A stretch of DNA of 64,000 nt from Phycisphaera sp. (GTDB lineage: Bacteria; Planctomycetota; Phycisphaerae; Phycisphaerales; UBA1924): the NCBI GenBank assembly GCA_003712165.1, contig RHLH01000001.1, forward strand, positions 2,577,575-2,641,574. The letters are read 5' to 3'. Every line of letters begins with the position of its first letter. Position 1 is the stretch's first letter. This document shows positions 1 to 8,661 of this stretch, one piece after another. A program made the translations under genes and the position numbers. The notes under the pieces were generated by a model. That model had not been told where the DNA came from, made no database searches, and saw only the letters and a list, made by a program, of their open reading frames with translations.

Positions 1-815
1 TCTGCCGGTCCATCGACCGCATCACCCGTGTCGGACCCGGCATCAACCTCTGGGCCCTCGATCGCGGGATCGACGGTCTCATCCTCGGGCTCTGGTTCCT
101 TGGGCAAGCTCGCGCTGGAGACGAGCGTCACCGGCTGCGACATCTGATCGACCGTCTCGAGACGCTCGGCAGCGATCTGGGACCAGAGCGAGAAGCCAGC
201 GCCGTCGGCTATTGATCTAGCTGCTTCATACGCGCTCTTGGCGCCCGCAGCGTCGCCCTTGCTTTCTGCGACCGCTGCGAGACCAAACTGCGCGCCAAGC
301 CTGTGGATCGCCCAGCCCTCGCCGCCCTCGTCGGAATCCGCGACCGCGCGGTACAGGCCCTCGGCTTTGGTCAGCATCCCCGCGATCTTGTCCGCCGAGA
401 GCAGGTCCTCCTCGGCGTACTCGCCCGTAGGCTGGTTGTTCTCATCAAGAGCAAGCTCAGAGCCCGGCGCAACACCCTTAATCGCGGCCTCGAGGTACAC
501 ATCAGCCTCGCGGAGCGAGGTCATAGGGGTGATGCCCTTGATGTCGCCGTGCTGCGCACGGATCGCGCTCAGCGTTGTGGGCGAGGGGTTGTTCACGGTG
601 TAGTCCACGGAGCCCGACACTTCCTCGAAGGCCTCGTTGACCTTGGCGTTGGCACGATCCTTCAAGAATCCCCAGCCCGCGTACGCGAGGACGATCGCCG
701 CGATGATGAACAGCGCGGGCGTGCTCCACTTCTGGAGCATGTCGATGAAGTCCTGATTGATCCGGCTCTCATCAAGGCCGGCGCCTTCGCGGATCTGGTC
801 GGTGCGGTTGTCCAT
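1..815 (-). CDS. Membrane-anchored TPR-like protein (YfgM-like), C-terminus cut by window edge
   Basis: Starts at the ATG read on the minus strand at 815 and stays open to the window edge, so the C-terminus is missing; about 271 codons are visible. The N-terminus (MDNRTDQIREGAG) is short and cytoplasmic. One hydrophobic segment follows at about residues 30-50 (STPALFIIAAIVLAYAGWGF), and the rest is soluble and alanine/glutamate-rich. This matches the layout of YfgM/DUF2133-type proteins, which carry a single membrane anchor and an extracytoplasmic TPR-like domain and act near the Sec translocon and BamB. The visible tail is acidic and proline-rich. The upstream neighbour is the MnmE-like gene on the same strand, 71 nt away. 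The family call rests on architecture only; an unrelated TPR membrane protein is possible. Confidence 0.6.
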   Translation of the reverse strand, partial: MDNRTDQIREGAGLDESRINQDFIDMLQKWSTPALFIIAAIVLAYAGWGFLKDRANAKVNEAFEEVSGSVDYTVNNPSPTTLSAIRAQHGDIKGITPMTSLREADVYLEAAIKGVAPGSELALDENNQPTGEYAEEDLLSADKIAGMLTKAEGLYRAVADSDEGGEGWAIHRLGAQFGLAAVAESKGDAAGAKSAYEAARSIADGAGFSLWSQIAAERLETVDQMSQPVTLVSSASLPKEPEPEDETVDPAIEGPEVDAGSDTGDAVDGPA

Positions 816-886
816 CAAACAAGCTCCATCCAAGCCGGGGACACACGCCGCCCGGGAAGGGGATCGTAGTGCCCGAGGGCGGGCGT

Positions 887-1852
887 TTATTCGCTCTGCG
901 TCCAGAACTTCCAGGGCTCGGTGGACGCGAGAATCTCGCTCGGTACGAGCGTCTCGCGGACGAGCCTGACCAGCTTGCCCACCCCGTTGCCCGTCTTCAC
1001 CGAGACGCTCGCGTCAGTCGCCCACTCGGGCTCGCCCAGATCGGATCTCAGGGCAACGGTCAGGTCCGGATCACGATCAAGGGCATCCCTCGGATCGCCC
1101 GACTCGATATCACCTGCAGCGATGAGCAGATCGCACGACCCGATGAGCTGGCGTGCAACCCCGATCGCCTCCGACTCGACCCCCACCGCTGCGCGCAGGC
1201 CCGGCGTGTCCGACCAACAGACCACGAGCCCCCCGAGGTCGATTGCCGCGCCGACATGGTCTCTCGTTGTCCCGGGCAAGTCCGCGGTCAGCGCAAGCTC
1301 TCGACCCGCCAGCGCGTTGAGCAGTGAGCTCTTGCCGACGTTGGCAGGCCCAGCGACCACGACCAGAGGTGGATGGATCAGGTGATTGAGCCGGCGATCA
1401 GCCTCCGTGAGCTCCGCATCGATTTCGCGCGCCCCCCTGAGCCAGCGATCGTGCTGCGCCAGAAGCAGATCAACAGCGAGCGGACTCTGTGCTTGAGCGA
1501 GCACCCCCAGCGCACGCGCCTCGACTTTGCTCCTTGCTTCCGGGTACGCGGCTGGCGGATCGATCTCATCATGGATCGCGATACCACAGCTGCGGATCGC
1601 TGCGAGCAGCGCGTCAGTCACCGCGACCCCGCCGTGTGGCGTGAGCTGCGCAAACTCGGGCGCCCACCGGATCGCAAGCCCCTTGTCGACGCCCGCGAGC
1701 GAAGTCAGCCTGACCTCACCCAAAGCCAAGGCATCGAGGCCCAGTATTTTGAGGGATTCATCGAGTTCTTGCGCCGAATCGCAAGCGATGTCAACAACCG
1801 CCAGAGCCGCGGCTCGTCCCCTAGGTGTCGCGAGTCGGGCGCGAGCGCTCAT
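887..1852 (-). CDS. MnmE/TrmE-like GTPase, shortened and atypical
   Basis: A 321-residue protein resembling the tRNA-modification GTPase MnmE, usually about 450 residues. The P-loop GPANVGKSS lies at about residues 168-176, followed by the switch motif GTTRDH and the G3 motif DTPGL near 215. An HGG triplet near residue 73 matches the HGG of the MnmE N-terminal domain. Several hallmarks are missing. The NKxD guanine-specificity motif is replaced by a sequence reading ALRSDL, the G5 loop reads SVKTG, and the C-terminal Cys-Ile/Val-Gly-Lys motif needed for tRNA modification is absent, since the protein ends in WKFWTQSE. The ATG overlaps the coaX stop by 4 nt (ATGA), so the two are probably translationally coupled. 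It is either a degenerate MnmE or a paralog with another role; a canonical mnmE is not in this window. Confidence 0.7.
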   Translation of the reverse strand: MSARARLATPRGRAAALAVVDIACDSAQELDESLKILGLDALALGEVRLTSLAGVDKGLAIRWAPEFAQLTPHGGVAVTDALLAAIRSCGIAIHDEIDPPAAYPEARSKVEARALGVLAQAQSPLAVDLLLAQHDRWLRGAREIDAELTEADRRLNHLIHPPLVVVAGPANVGKSSLLNALAGRELALTADLPGTTRDHVGAAIDLGGLVVCWSDTPGLRAAVGVESEAIGVARQLIGSCDLLIAAGDIESGDPRDALDRDPDLTVALRSDLGEPEWATDASVSVKTGNGVGKLVRLVRETLVPSEILASTEPWKFWTQSE

Positions 1853-2670
1853 CCCTCGTCGTCATCCCCATCGGTCTTCCCGATCAGCTTAGAGCGGGCC
1901 GCGCCGATGCCGATGAGCTGGAGATTGGGCACGATGCTCTCGACGAGATCGTCGTCCTCGAAGAGCAATCTCGCGTCGCCGCCCGTTGCGATGATCTGCG
2001 GGTACGCCTCGTAGAACCCCGCGTAGCGCTCGGCGAGGTAGCGAACCGCGCCGCGCGCCGCAGCCTGAGCCCCGAGCAGCATCGCGTGCTCGGTTGTCTT
2101 CCCGAAGGGCTCGAGCGGGCTGGGCATATCGGCGATCTGCAGTTTCGGGAGCGCCGGTGCTTTGTTGGCGAGCGCCTCGAGCATGAGCTGACCACCCGAG
2201 ATGATCGCCCCGCCGTGGAACACGCCCTGGCCGTCAACGAAGTCGCACGTGAGCGCGGTCCCCGCATCCACCACGATACACGCCTGCCCGACCACGGCGA
2301 ACGCGCCGAGCGCAACGAGGAAGCGGTCGAGCCCGGTTGTGACAGGCTCGGGGAGCGTGTGCGCGATAGGGACGGGCATATCCTCGCCGAACTGTTGGAC
2401 GCTCATTCCCGTTTCGTGGCGCAGAGCCTCGGCGATCGCGAGCGTCGCGGCCTTGTTCACAGAAGCCAGCAGCACCATCTCAGGGTCCGCATCGAGAAGC
2501 TCAGCTGCGGCTTTGGCGACCTGATCGGGCGACCCGCTGGGCACACTGTTCGCTCTGGTCACAGACAGGTTCTCGACCAGCCCGATCGAGGTGTTGGTGT
2601 TGTTGACCGCGACGGCGATGATCTTGCCCGGCGCGTTGAATTCGGATGATCCGCTCGGTGTCTGGTCCAA
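1849..2670 (-). CDS. coaX: Type III pantothenate kinase
   Basis: Phosphorylates pantothenate in the first step of coenzyme A synthesis. CoaX enzymes belong to the ASKHA fold. Visible hallmarks are an early phosphate-binding strand (IIAVAVNNTNTSIGL), the GLDRF motif with the following conserved alanine-rich helix, and the DAGTALTCDFVD segment with the metal/nucleotide-binding aspartate. At 273 residues it is close to family size. The best start is a TTG at 2670: no ATG lies upstream of the first conserved strand, and a GGAG sits about 9 nt before the TTG. The gene is first in a two-gene unit with the MnmE-like GTPase. Confidence 0.88.
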   Translation of the reverse strand: MDQTPSGSSEFNAPGKIIAVAVNNTNTSIGLVENLSVTRANSVPSGSPDQVAKAAAELLDADPEMVLLASVNKAATLAIAEALRHETGMSVQQFGEDMPVPIAHTLPEPVTTGLDRFLVALGAFAVVGQACIVVDAGTALTCDFVDGQGVFHGGAIISGGQLMLEALANKAPALPKLQIADMPSPLEPFGKTTEHAMLLGAQAAARGAVRYLAERYAGFYEAYPQIIATGGDARLLFEDDDLVESIVPNLQLIGIGAARSKLIGKTDGDDDEG

Positions 2671-2753
2671 TCTGGTCGTCTCCGCGTGCTCCCCCGCTCG
2701 GGGTCGGTTTGGGACGATACCCTACGCCTGTCGCCAAGGCGGGCGACTGGGAG

Positions 2754-3764
2754 ATGCCGGTGACGCAGGAGCGGTGCGAAGCTGACAAATCGATCGAACG
2801 GGTTGCCGTGGACGAGATGGTCTTCCCCCTCGGTGTGTACCCGATCGAGCCCATGGAGCCCAAGCAGGGCTACACGCTTGAATTCGAGTCCGCCGACGGC
2901 GACGACAACTCGGGCGACTGGGAAGAGTGGCCAGACCGGTACGTCTTTGACATCGTGATCTCCGCCGAACGCCTGCCTGGGCTGGTCCAGAGCCTCCTGG
3001 CGCTGATGCCTCAGAAGATATACCCCATCCTGGACGTCCTGGGCCGGGATGCATTCCGCGAGATTGACCCGTATATCAGCTATGAGCGGATCGGCCTCGA
3101 TCAGCTTCTTGACGGCCTGATCAGGTTCCGTGACTTCTTCTTCGAGGACGGCCTGATCGGGTTCGGAGCCATGAGCGACAACCCCTTTCTCTACATTTTT
3201 GTGGATGAGCACAAAATTGTGACGGTCCGCGCCGAGCCGGTGATTAAAGACCGAATCGAGAGCGTCCTCCGGGCCTTCGAGTTGAAGGAACGCGATGACC
3301 CGGCGGGTGCGGACTCGGTCGCGCACGAGCACCGGGGCGTGCTGCGGATCGCCGAGGATCGTCCCGAACTGCTTGGTGTAGATGAGATTGTCGAACGGCT
3401 GCGTGACGATTGGCGGCTGCTGCTCAACGTCGATCCCGAACAAAATTATGACGATCGTGGTCGTCCCTTAGGGGTCACAGCGTGGCGATGCCTGGTCCGG
3501 ACACCCGGAAAGTCGGGCATGGGCAGATACGCCGAGATTTTGCTGACCGCCGACTGTCTCCGGGAAGCCGAGGACATGGCAGCCGACGCGCTGATCGGGG
3601 AATTGGATGTGGATCAGTTGGAAGAGCCGGTGGTTATTTCCGCCGATCGGCTCGGCCCGAAGGAGTTCCGGCGCGAGCTTGGAGAGGAGATTCCCGGAGG
3701 CGAGCGATCGCTCGGCAAGCCGAAAGTCTGGTCGAAGAGGTGGCTCTCAGGCGAAACTGGATGA
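2754..3764 (+). CDS. Unknown conserved-type protein
   Basis: A 336-residue soluble, acidic protein with no signal peptide or membrane segment. I do not recognise a domain. It has an alternating hydrophobic/acidic composition, and its middle part (about 80-170) contains a helical stretch rich in Asp, Leu and Phe. The ATG at 2754 is chosen because the upstream in-frame extension to 2646 is arginine/proline-rich and overlaps the coaX start. A possible -10 (TACCCT, 2718-2723) lies 30 nt before this ATG. It is divergent from coaX and isolated from the secretin gene downstream. Codon use looks like its high-GC neighbours, so it is probably a native lineage gene. Confidence 0.6.
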   Translation: MPVTQERCEADKSIERVAVDEMVFPLGVYPIEPMEPKQGYTLEFESADGDDNSGDWEEWPDRYVFDIVISAERLPGLVQSLLALMPQKIYPILDVLGRDAFREIDPYISYERIGLDQLLDGLIRFRDFFFEDGLIGFGAMSDNPFLYIFVDEHKIVTVRAEPVIKDRIESVLRAFELKERDDPAGADSVAHEHRGVLRIAEDRPELLGVDEIVERLRDDWRLLLNVDPEQNYDDRGRPLGVTAWRCLVRTPGKSGMGRYAEILLTADCLREAEDMAADALIGELDVDQLEEPVVISADRLGPKEFRRELGEEIPGGERSLGKPKVWSKRWLSGETG

Positions 3765-4020
3765 ACCCGGCGTTTGCGTCAGCGGGTCGGGGTGTGTATC
3801 TTCCGTGTCGGCGGGGCTCGCACTGAGGCAACACCCCGCCAGGGCGACGGGCCGCGCGAGCGGCTCAGGGCAGCCACGACGACGCGTGGGACTGGCCCGG
3901 CGCAAGGGAGTAGCCGGTGCTTGGTCCAGCAAAGAACGCGTCCCCCCCGGGGCTCCATAACGTGATTGTGTGAAGCGGTCGCCGATTCTGCGCGGAGTCG
4001 GCAGGAGCGATCTGGAGATC

Positions 4021-7000
4021 ATGATGACCATCAGGCAGTACGGTTCGTCTCGTTTGTTTGGACGCTCGGCAGCAGCTCTTGCAGCCTCTGCTGGGCTCTG
4101 TGTTGGGATGGCCAACGCGGAGATATTCGTCACACCGGAGACAGAACCAGTCGCGTCAGCCGCGACGAGCGACTTCGACCGAGCACAGGCACTGCTCAAC
4201 CGGGGCCGAATCATCGAGGCCCAGCACCTGCTGAGCAGCCACGTCAACAGTGAATCGCTGACTGCCGACGAGTACGAGCGACTCGACGACCTGCTCGGGA
4301 TGCTCGATCGCCGCATCCGCAGCGCCGACCCCATCGAGCTCAGCCTTCAGAAAGCCGAGCACGCGCTCGCCGAGGGCGACATCGCACTGATGAAACGTCA
4401 CATCGAGCCAATCACCCGCGGCACTGACGCGAGTCGGTCGCAGCGCGAGGTCGCGATCGAGCTGGCTGCCAAGGGCGAGCAGGTCACGAGCGACGTCACC
4501 TCAATCGCGGGTGACTTCATCGCCCAGGCTCACACCGACTACGTCGAGGGCCGGTTCAGCAGGGCCAAGAGCACGCTCGCTGTTCTGACCCGCGCCGGCG
4601 TTGAGCTGACCCCTGAGGCGGACGCGATTCGCACGCAGATATTCAGTATCGAACTCGAGCGGGGTCGCCCGTTCGTGCTTGTCGAGGCAGCGGGTCTGTT
4701 CCAGCCGGGCGTTCTCACAAGGATCGCCGACGCCGACGACGCCGAGTCGAAGGAGACGCTGCTCAACCTGTTCTCCGATGCCGAATTCGCTGACGACCAG
4801 CCGGGCGTCATCCGCCGCGAGGACGACGATGACGACGTCCCGCCGTTGGACGCTCCGATCGACCTGACCGACGACAGCGAAGCTCAGCCCGAGGGCGAGG
4901 GCGGCGACCAGCCCCTCCCCGACGACATCATCGCCCGCACACTCGAGACCGACGCCAAGACCAAGCTCGCCGAGGCCGACCAGGCGTTCGCAGAGGCTCG
5001 CTTCGCAACCGCGATCACGCTCTACAACGAGTTGCTGACGAGCAGCCGCCAGTACTTCACGCAGCCCGAGATCGAGCAGATCCAGCGCAATCTTGACGAT
5101 GCTCGGATCTCGATGAACGCTGCCGGCGCCGGTGACGATCTCGGTGATTTCCTTGACCAGCAGGAAGCTGCACGCACCGAGCTGCGTCGCGAGTTTGACA
5201 ACCTCATGAACCAGTCGGAGCAGCGCCTCCGCTCGGCGGACATCGCCGGTGCCCGCGAGCGCGTCAGCTCGGCCCGCCTCGTGCTCAACGGCGGCCGCGA
5301 CCTGCTCTCTGACGGCGAGTACAACGAGCGCCTCGACCGCATCGACGCGCAACTCACGACGATCGAGAACGAAGACATCCAGATTCGCATCCGTCAGGCT
5401 CAGGAGCGCGAGGAGCAAATCCGTCGCGCCGCAGATCAGACAAGGCAACAGGCTCAGACGGAGCGCGAGAGCAAGATCAACGAACAGCTCGACCGTGTCC
5501 GCTCGCTGATGACCGAGCAGAAGTACGAAGAGTGTCTGCAGGTTCTCAACCAGACGCTCTTCCTCGACCCCAACAACCCCGCGGCACTGCTGATGAAGGA
5601 CATCGTCGGTGACATCCTGATCAGCCGTGACTACGCACGGATCAGGAAGCAACGAGGCCTGGGTTACGCGGGTCTGAGCGTTGACAACGCCGAGGCCGCG
5701 ATCCCGATCACGGATCTGATGACCTACCCCGACGACTGGCCGCGGATCAGCCTGAACCGAGGCGAGCCCGTCTCGGCATCGGAGACCCCCGAGAACCGCC
5801 GGGTGCTGGCCTCGCTCGAGTCGACCCGCCTGCCCGTCAACTTTGACAACTCGCTGGGCGACGTCGTCAACTTCCTTGAGTCGGTCACGAGCGAGAACTT
5901 CGACGTCGACTGGGCGAGCCTTGAGCTCATCTCGATCGACGAGCAGACTCCTGTTCAACTCAACCTGAACAACGTGCCCATCAGCACTGTGCTTGATCGG
6001 ATCATCGACAAGGTCTCCGACCCGCTCAGCCCCGCCGGCTGGGCGGTGCGTGACGGCATCGTGCAGATCGCTTCCGACGAGGCGCTCCGCAGGAACACCG
6101 TTCTCGTGATTTACGACATCCGCGACCTGTTGATCGAGGTGCCCGACTACCAGGACGCTCCGCAGATCGACCTGCAGAACGTGCTCCAATCCAACCAGGG
6201 CGGCGGCGGCGGCCAGAGCCCCTTCGACGGCGATCAGAACGACGACAACGAAGAACGTGATCGTCAGGACAGGATCGACCAGATCACCGACATCATCCGG
6301 AGCAACGTCGACTCCATCAACTGGGTCGCAAACGGCGGCGACACGGGCTCCATCCAGGAACTCGCTGGTTCGCTGATCATCCGTAACACGCCCAAGAACC
6401 ACCGCGCGATCACGGGCCTGCTCAAGCAGATCCGCGCTCAGCGGGCGATGCAGATCAACGTCGAGACGCGCTTCCTGCTTGTCAACCAGGACTACTTCGA
6501 AGAGATCGGGTTCGATCTCGATGTCTACTTCGGTGACGACAACGACATGGTTCAGTTTGCTCGCGCCAACGACCCGACCGTGCAGGTCGGCGACTTCTTC
6601 GAATTCAACCCGAGCCGGACCTCGCCCGACTCGGGCGTCGGCCTCCAGCGTTCCGTCACAGGTGCGTCCAACGACACCGCGGGCGGCGCAAACCCGGTGA
6701 CACAGGGTGTCATCAACGCCGACGGCTTCTCGCCGATCGGCGCTGCACAGAACTCCCTCGGTCTGACCGAATCGCTTGGCGCCAACGCGGGCGACTTTGC
6801 AAGCAGCATCCTGACCTCGGCTCCGGCGCTCGGCGTTGCGGGTCAGTTCCTCGACGACATCCAGGTGGACTTCCTGGTCAAGGCGACGCAGGCCGACCAG
6901 CGTTCGGTCCAGCTGACCGCGCCTCGCCTGACGTTCACCAACGGCCAGATCGCCAACATCGTCGTCGCGACGCAGACCGCGTTCGTCAGCCAGCTGACCC

Positions 7001-7512
7001 CGGTCGTCGCGACAAGTGCAGTCGGCTTCACGCCAACGGTCAGCGTCGTCAGCGAGGGCGTGACGCTTGAGGTCGAGGGCACGGTCAGCTCCGACCGCCG
7101 GTACGTCACGATGAATATCCAGACGGGTGTAAGCCGAATCGACGGCTTCGCCGAGCAGGCCGTGTCTGCCGTCGCGGGTGGTCAGCTCGTCAGCTCGGAG
7201 GATGTCCAGTCGTTCATCCAGCTGCCCACGACGACCGTGACGCAGATCCAGACCTCGGTGACCGTCCCAGACCAGGGCACGGTTCTCCTGGGCGGCCAGC
7301 GTCTGGTTTCTGAGTACGAGGTCGAGACCGGCGTGCCCGTGGTCTCGAAGATCCCGATCCTCAGCCGGTTCTTCACGAACCGGATCGAGACCAAGGAAGA
7401 GCAGACCCTGCTCGTGCTCGTCAAGCCCACCATCCTGATCCAGTCGGAACAGGAAGAGAAGAACTTCCCGGGCTTGAGCGACACGCTTGTCAACAGCGGC
7501 TTCGGCGGCTGA
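4021..7512 (+). CDS. Large secretin (type II/III secretion or pilus outer-membrane channel) with TPR-like N-terminal region
   Basis: About 1163 residues. The C-terminal 200 residues carry the secretin signature, with VPDQGTVLLGGQR followed by GVPVVSKIPILSRFFTNR and LLVLVKPTIL, which form the outer-membrane gate. A signal peptide starts the protein. Residues of roughly 45-560 are helical, TPR/coiled-coil-like, with one very acidic linker (EDDDDDVPPLD). A short secretin N-domain follows around 600-720 (RLPVNFDNSLGDVVNFLE), then an N1/NolW-type domain near 790-850. The start is taken at ATG 4021 or 4024, with GGAG just upstream; a GTG at 3970 would add 17 residues before the signal peptide. No other secretion gene is adjacent. 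Family secretins are usually 450-800 residues, so the N-terminal extension is notable. Confidence 0.88.
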   Translation: MMTIRQYGSSRLFGRSAAALAASAGLCVGMANAEIFVTPETEPVASAATSDFDRAQALLNRGRIIEAQHLLSSHVNSESLTADEYERLDDLLGMLDRRIRSADPIELSLQKAEHALAEGDIALMKRHIEPITRGTDASRSQREVAIELAAKGEQVTSDVTSIAGDFIAQAHTDYVEGRFSRAKSTLAVLTRAGVELTPEADAIRTQIFSIELERGRPFVLVEAAGLFQPGVLTRIADADDAESKETLLNLFSDAEFADDQPGVIRREDDDDDVPPLDAPIDLTDDSEAQPEGEGGDQPLPDDIIARTLETDAKTKLAEADQAFAEARFATAITLYNELLTSSRQYFTQPEIEQIQRNLDDARISMNAAGAGDDLGDFLDQQEAARTELRREFDNLMNQSEQRLRSADIAGARERVSSARLVLNGGRDLLSDGEYNERLDRIDAQLTTIENEDIQIRIRQAQEREEQIRRAADQTRQQAQTERESKINEQLDRVRSLMTEQKYEECLQVLNQTLFLDPNNPAALLMKDIVGDILISRDYARIRKQRGLGYAGLSVDNAEAAIPITDLMTYPDDWPRISLNRGEPVSASETPENRRVLASLESTRLPVNFDNSLGDVVNFLESVTSENFDVDWASLELISIDEQTPVQLNLNNVPISTVLDRIIDKVSDPLSPAGWAVRDGIVQIASDEALRRNTVLVIYDIRDLLIEVPDYQDAPQIDLQNVLQSNQGGGGGQSPFDGDQNDDNEERDRQDRIDQITDIIRSNVDSINWVANGGDTGSIQELAGSLIIRNTPKNHRAITGLLKQIRAQRAMQINVETRFLLVNQDYFEEIGFDLDVYFGDDNDMVQFARANDPTVQVGDFFEFNPSRTSPDSGVGLQRSVTGASNDTAGGANPVTQGVINADGFSPIGAAQNSLGLTESLGANAGDFASSILTSAPALGVAGQFLDDIQVDFLVKATQADQRSVQLTAPRLTFTNGQIANIVVATQTAFVSQLTPVVATSAVGFTPTVSVVSEGVTLEVEGTVSSDRRYVTMNIQTGVSRIDGFAEQAVSAVAGGQLVSSEDVQSFIQLPTTTVTQIQTSVTVPDQGTVLLGGQRLVSEYEVETGVPVVSKIPILSRFFTNRIETKEEQTLLVLVKPTILIQSEQEEKNFPGLSDTLVNSGFGG

Positions 7513-7551
7513 TCCAGCTCCCCGACGGGACAACCGATCACAAACACCATG

Positions 7552-7592
7552 GCGGTCCGTTGGCCATTCGGTCGGCGGACCGCTTTGTTTCT
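7552..7592 (+). terminator. Intrinsic terminator after the secretin gene
   Basis: Arms GCGGTCCG (7552-7559) and CGGACCGC (7576-7583) are perfect inverted repeats, and the loop can pair further. The tract TTTGTTTCT follows directly. It lies 40 nt past the secretin stop codon. Confidence 0.8.
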
Positions 7593-7617
7593 CCTGTGCC
7601 GGCGGTGCTTTTCGGGC

Positions 7618-7623
7618 TAGACT
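7618..7623 (+). promoter_or_regulatory. Candidate -10 box for the STAS/kinase pair
   Basis: TAGACT lies just after the terminator of the preceding gene and 67 nt before the STAS ATG. The same GGGCTAGAnT context recurs before iscA. No convincing -35 is visible. Confidence 0.4.
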
Positions 7624-7690
7624 GCAGCCCTTGGTACTGGCGGGGACCGCAGAGCGCGGAGGCCAGGCCTTACGTGAAGGAGATGCCGCG

Positions 7691-8050
7691 ATGGCGAGCG
7701 AAGACTCACGCCTACGGGTCAGCGTCGAAGACGGCGTGACACGCGTCGATTTTATCGACCGCAACATTCTCGACGAGGCCAACATCAAGGCCATCGGAGA
7801 GGAGCTCAACCAGATCATCGAGTCGGCGAGCCAGCCCAAGCTCGTCATCAGCTTTGCAAACGTGGACCACCTGTCGTCCGCGGCGCTCGGCCAGCTCATC
7901 TCCGTCAACAGCAAGGTCCGTGAGCATGACGGCCAGCTCCGCTTGGCCGACATCTCGCCCCAGATTTACGAGGTCTTCGCGATCACGAAGCTCAACAAGC
8001 TGTTCGAGATCCACGAGACCGCGTCAGACGCAGCGGGTAGTTTCGGCTGA
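7691..8050 (+). CDS. STAS-domain anti-sigma factor antagonist (RsbV/SpoIIAA type)
   Basis: A 119-residue single STAS domain. In partner-switching systems such proteins bind and inactivate an anti-sigma kinase when unphosphorylated, and are released when the kinase phosphorylates a conserved serine. The expected site is visible as NVDHLSSAALGQL, matching the DxSS pattern. Start at ATG 7691 with GGAG 8 nt upstream. The next gene, 64 nt on, encodes the predicted kinase partner, so the two form a typical antagonist/anti-sigma operon. The sigma factor or output module they control is not adjacent. Confidence 0.87.
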   Translation: MASEDSRLRVSVEDGVTRVDFIDRNILDEANIKAIGEELNQIIESASQPKLVISFANVDHLSSAALGQLISVNSKVREHDGQLRLADISPQIYEVFAITKLNKLFEIHETASDAAGSFG

Positions 8051-8114
8051 TCGGTGCGACTTGAACTGAGGATGCGCAGCACTCGGTGCCGTGTCATTAG
8101 GAGGCCACACACTC

Positions 8115-8558
8115 TTGCCTGACCCGCAAGCCCATCACGCCCAGCCTGAAGGCCGGCTTGAGATCGCCAATGATCGCGACGCGATCATGACTCTCGGTGA
8201 TCGCGTGATTCGGGCTGCGGAGGAAGCGGGCTACTCCGAGGCTTCCAGGTTCGCTGTCAGACTCGCGCTCGAGGAAGCGATCGTCAACGCGTTTAAGCAC
8301 GGGCACAAGTCGCTGCCCGAGGACGAGACTGTACACGTTGAGTTCGAGATCGAGCCCGACGAGATCCGTATCCGGGTAACGGACAAGGGGCCAGGTTTCT
8401 CGCCCGAGGACGTGCCGGACCCGACGACCGAAGAGAACCTCTCCAAAACGAGCGGCCGAGGCTTGCTCCTCATGCGTGCGTATATGACCGACGTCACGCA
8501 CAACGATTCGGGCAACCAGATCCGGATGACCTACGCCAGGCCCGAATCCCAGTCGTAA
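8115..8558 (+). CDS. Anti-sigma factor serine kinase (RsbW/SpoIIAB, GHKL ATPase)
   Basis: A GHKL-fold ATP-binding protein of about 147 residues. The N-box (LALEEAIVNAFKHG), the G1 box (DKGPGF) and the G2 box (GRGLLLM) are all present, so the nucleotide site looks intact. Such proteins sequester a sigma factor or another regulator and phosphorylate the upstream STAS antagonist. The start is judged to be the TTG at 8115, because a perfect AGGAGG (8099-8104) sits 10 nt before it; the GTG at 8091 lies upstream of that ribosome-binding site. The acidic stretch PEDVPDPTTEENL lies between the G1 and G2 boxes, as is usual in this family. Confidence 0.87.
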   Translation: MPDPQAHHAQPEGRLEIANDRDAIMTLGDRVIRAAEEAGYSEASRFAVRLALEEAIVNAFKHGHKSLPEDETVHVEFEIEPDEIRIRVTDKGPGFSPEDVPDPTTEENLSKTSGRGLLLMRAYMTDVTHNDSGNQIRMTYARPESQS

Positions 8559-8573
8559 GCGCGTCCGGCGGGA

Positions 8574-8602
8574 TTGTCTGAACCGGGCATCATGACTAAA
8601 AT
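8574..8602 (+). promoter_or_regulatory. Promoter of the isc operon, with a small palindrome downstream
   Basis: TTGTCT (8574-8579), a 17-nt spacer and TAAAAT (8597-8602) form a good sigma-70-type promoter. A perfect 10-bp palindrome GTGTGCACAC (8630-8639) lies 28 nt past the -10 in the leader, and could be a regulator site. No IscR gene is seen nearby. Confidence 0.6.
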
Positions 8603-8661
8603 AGAAGCGTTCTAAGAAAGTGGACACGGGTGTGCACACACCTGTGACGGAGTTGACTGCG

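Noticed and set aside
3810..3840. Inverted repeat GGCGGGG/CCCCGCC upstream of the secretin gene, considered as a terminator or riboswitch
   Set aside because: No T-tract follows, and I could not fit a known riboswitch (c-di-GMP or cobalamin) consensus to the region.
4501..7953. Long open frame antisense to the secretin gene
   Set aside because: It mirrors the high-GC codon pattern of the secretin; the sense strand has clear secretin motifs, so the antisense frame is a shadow.
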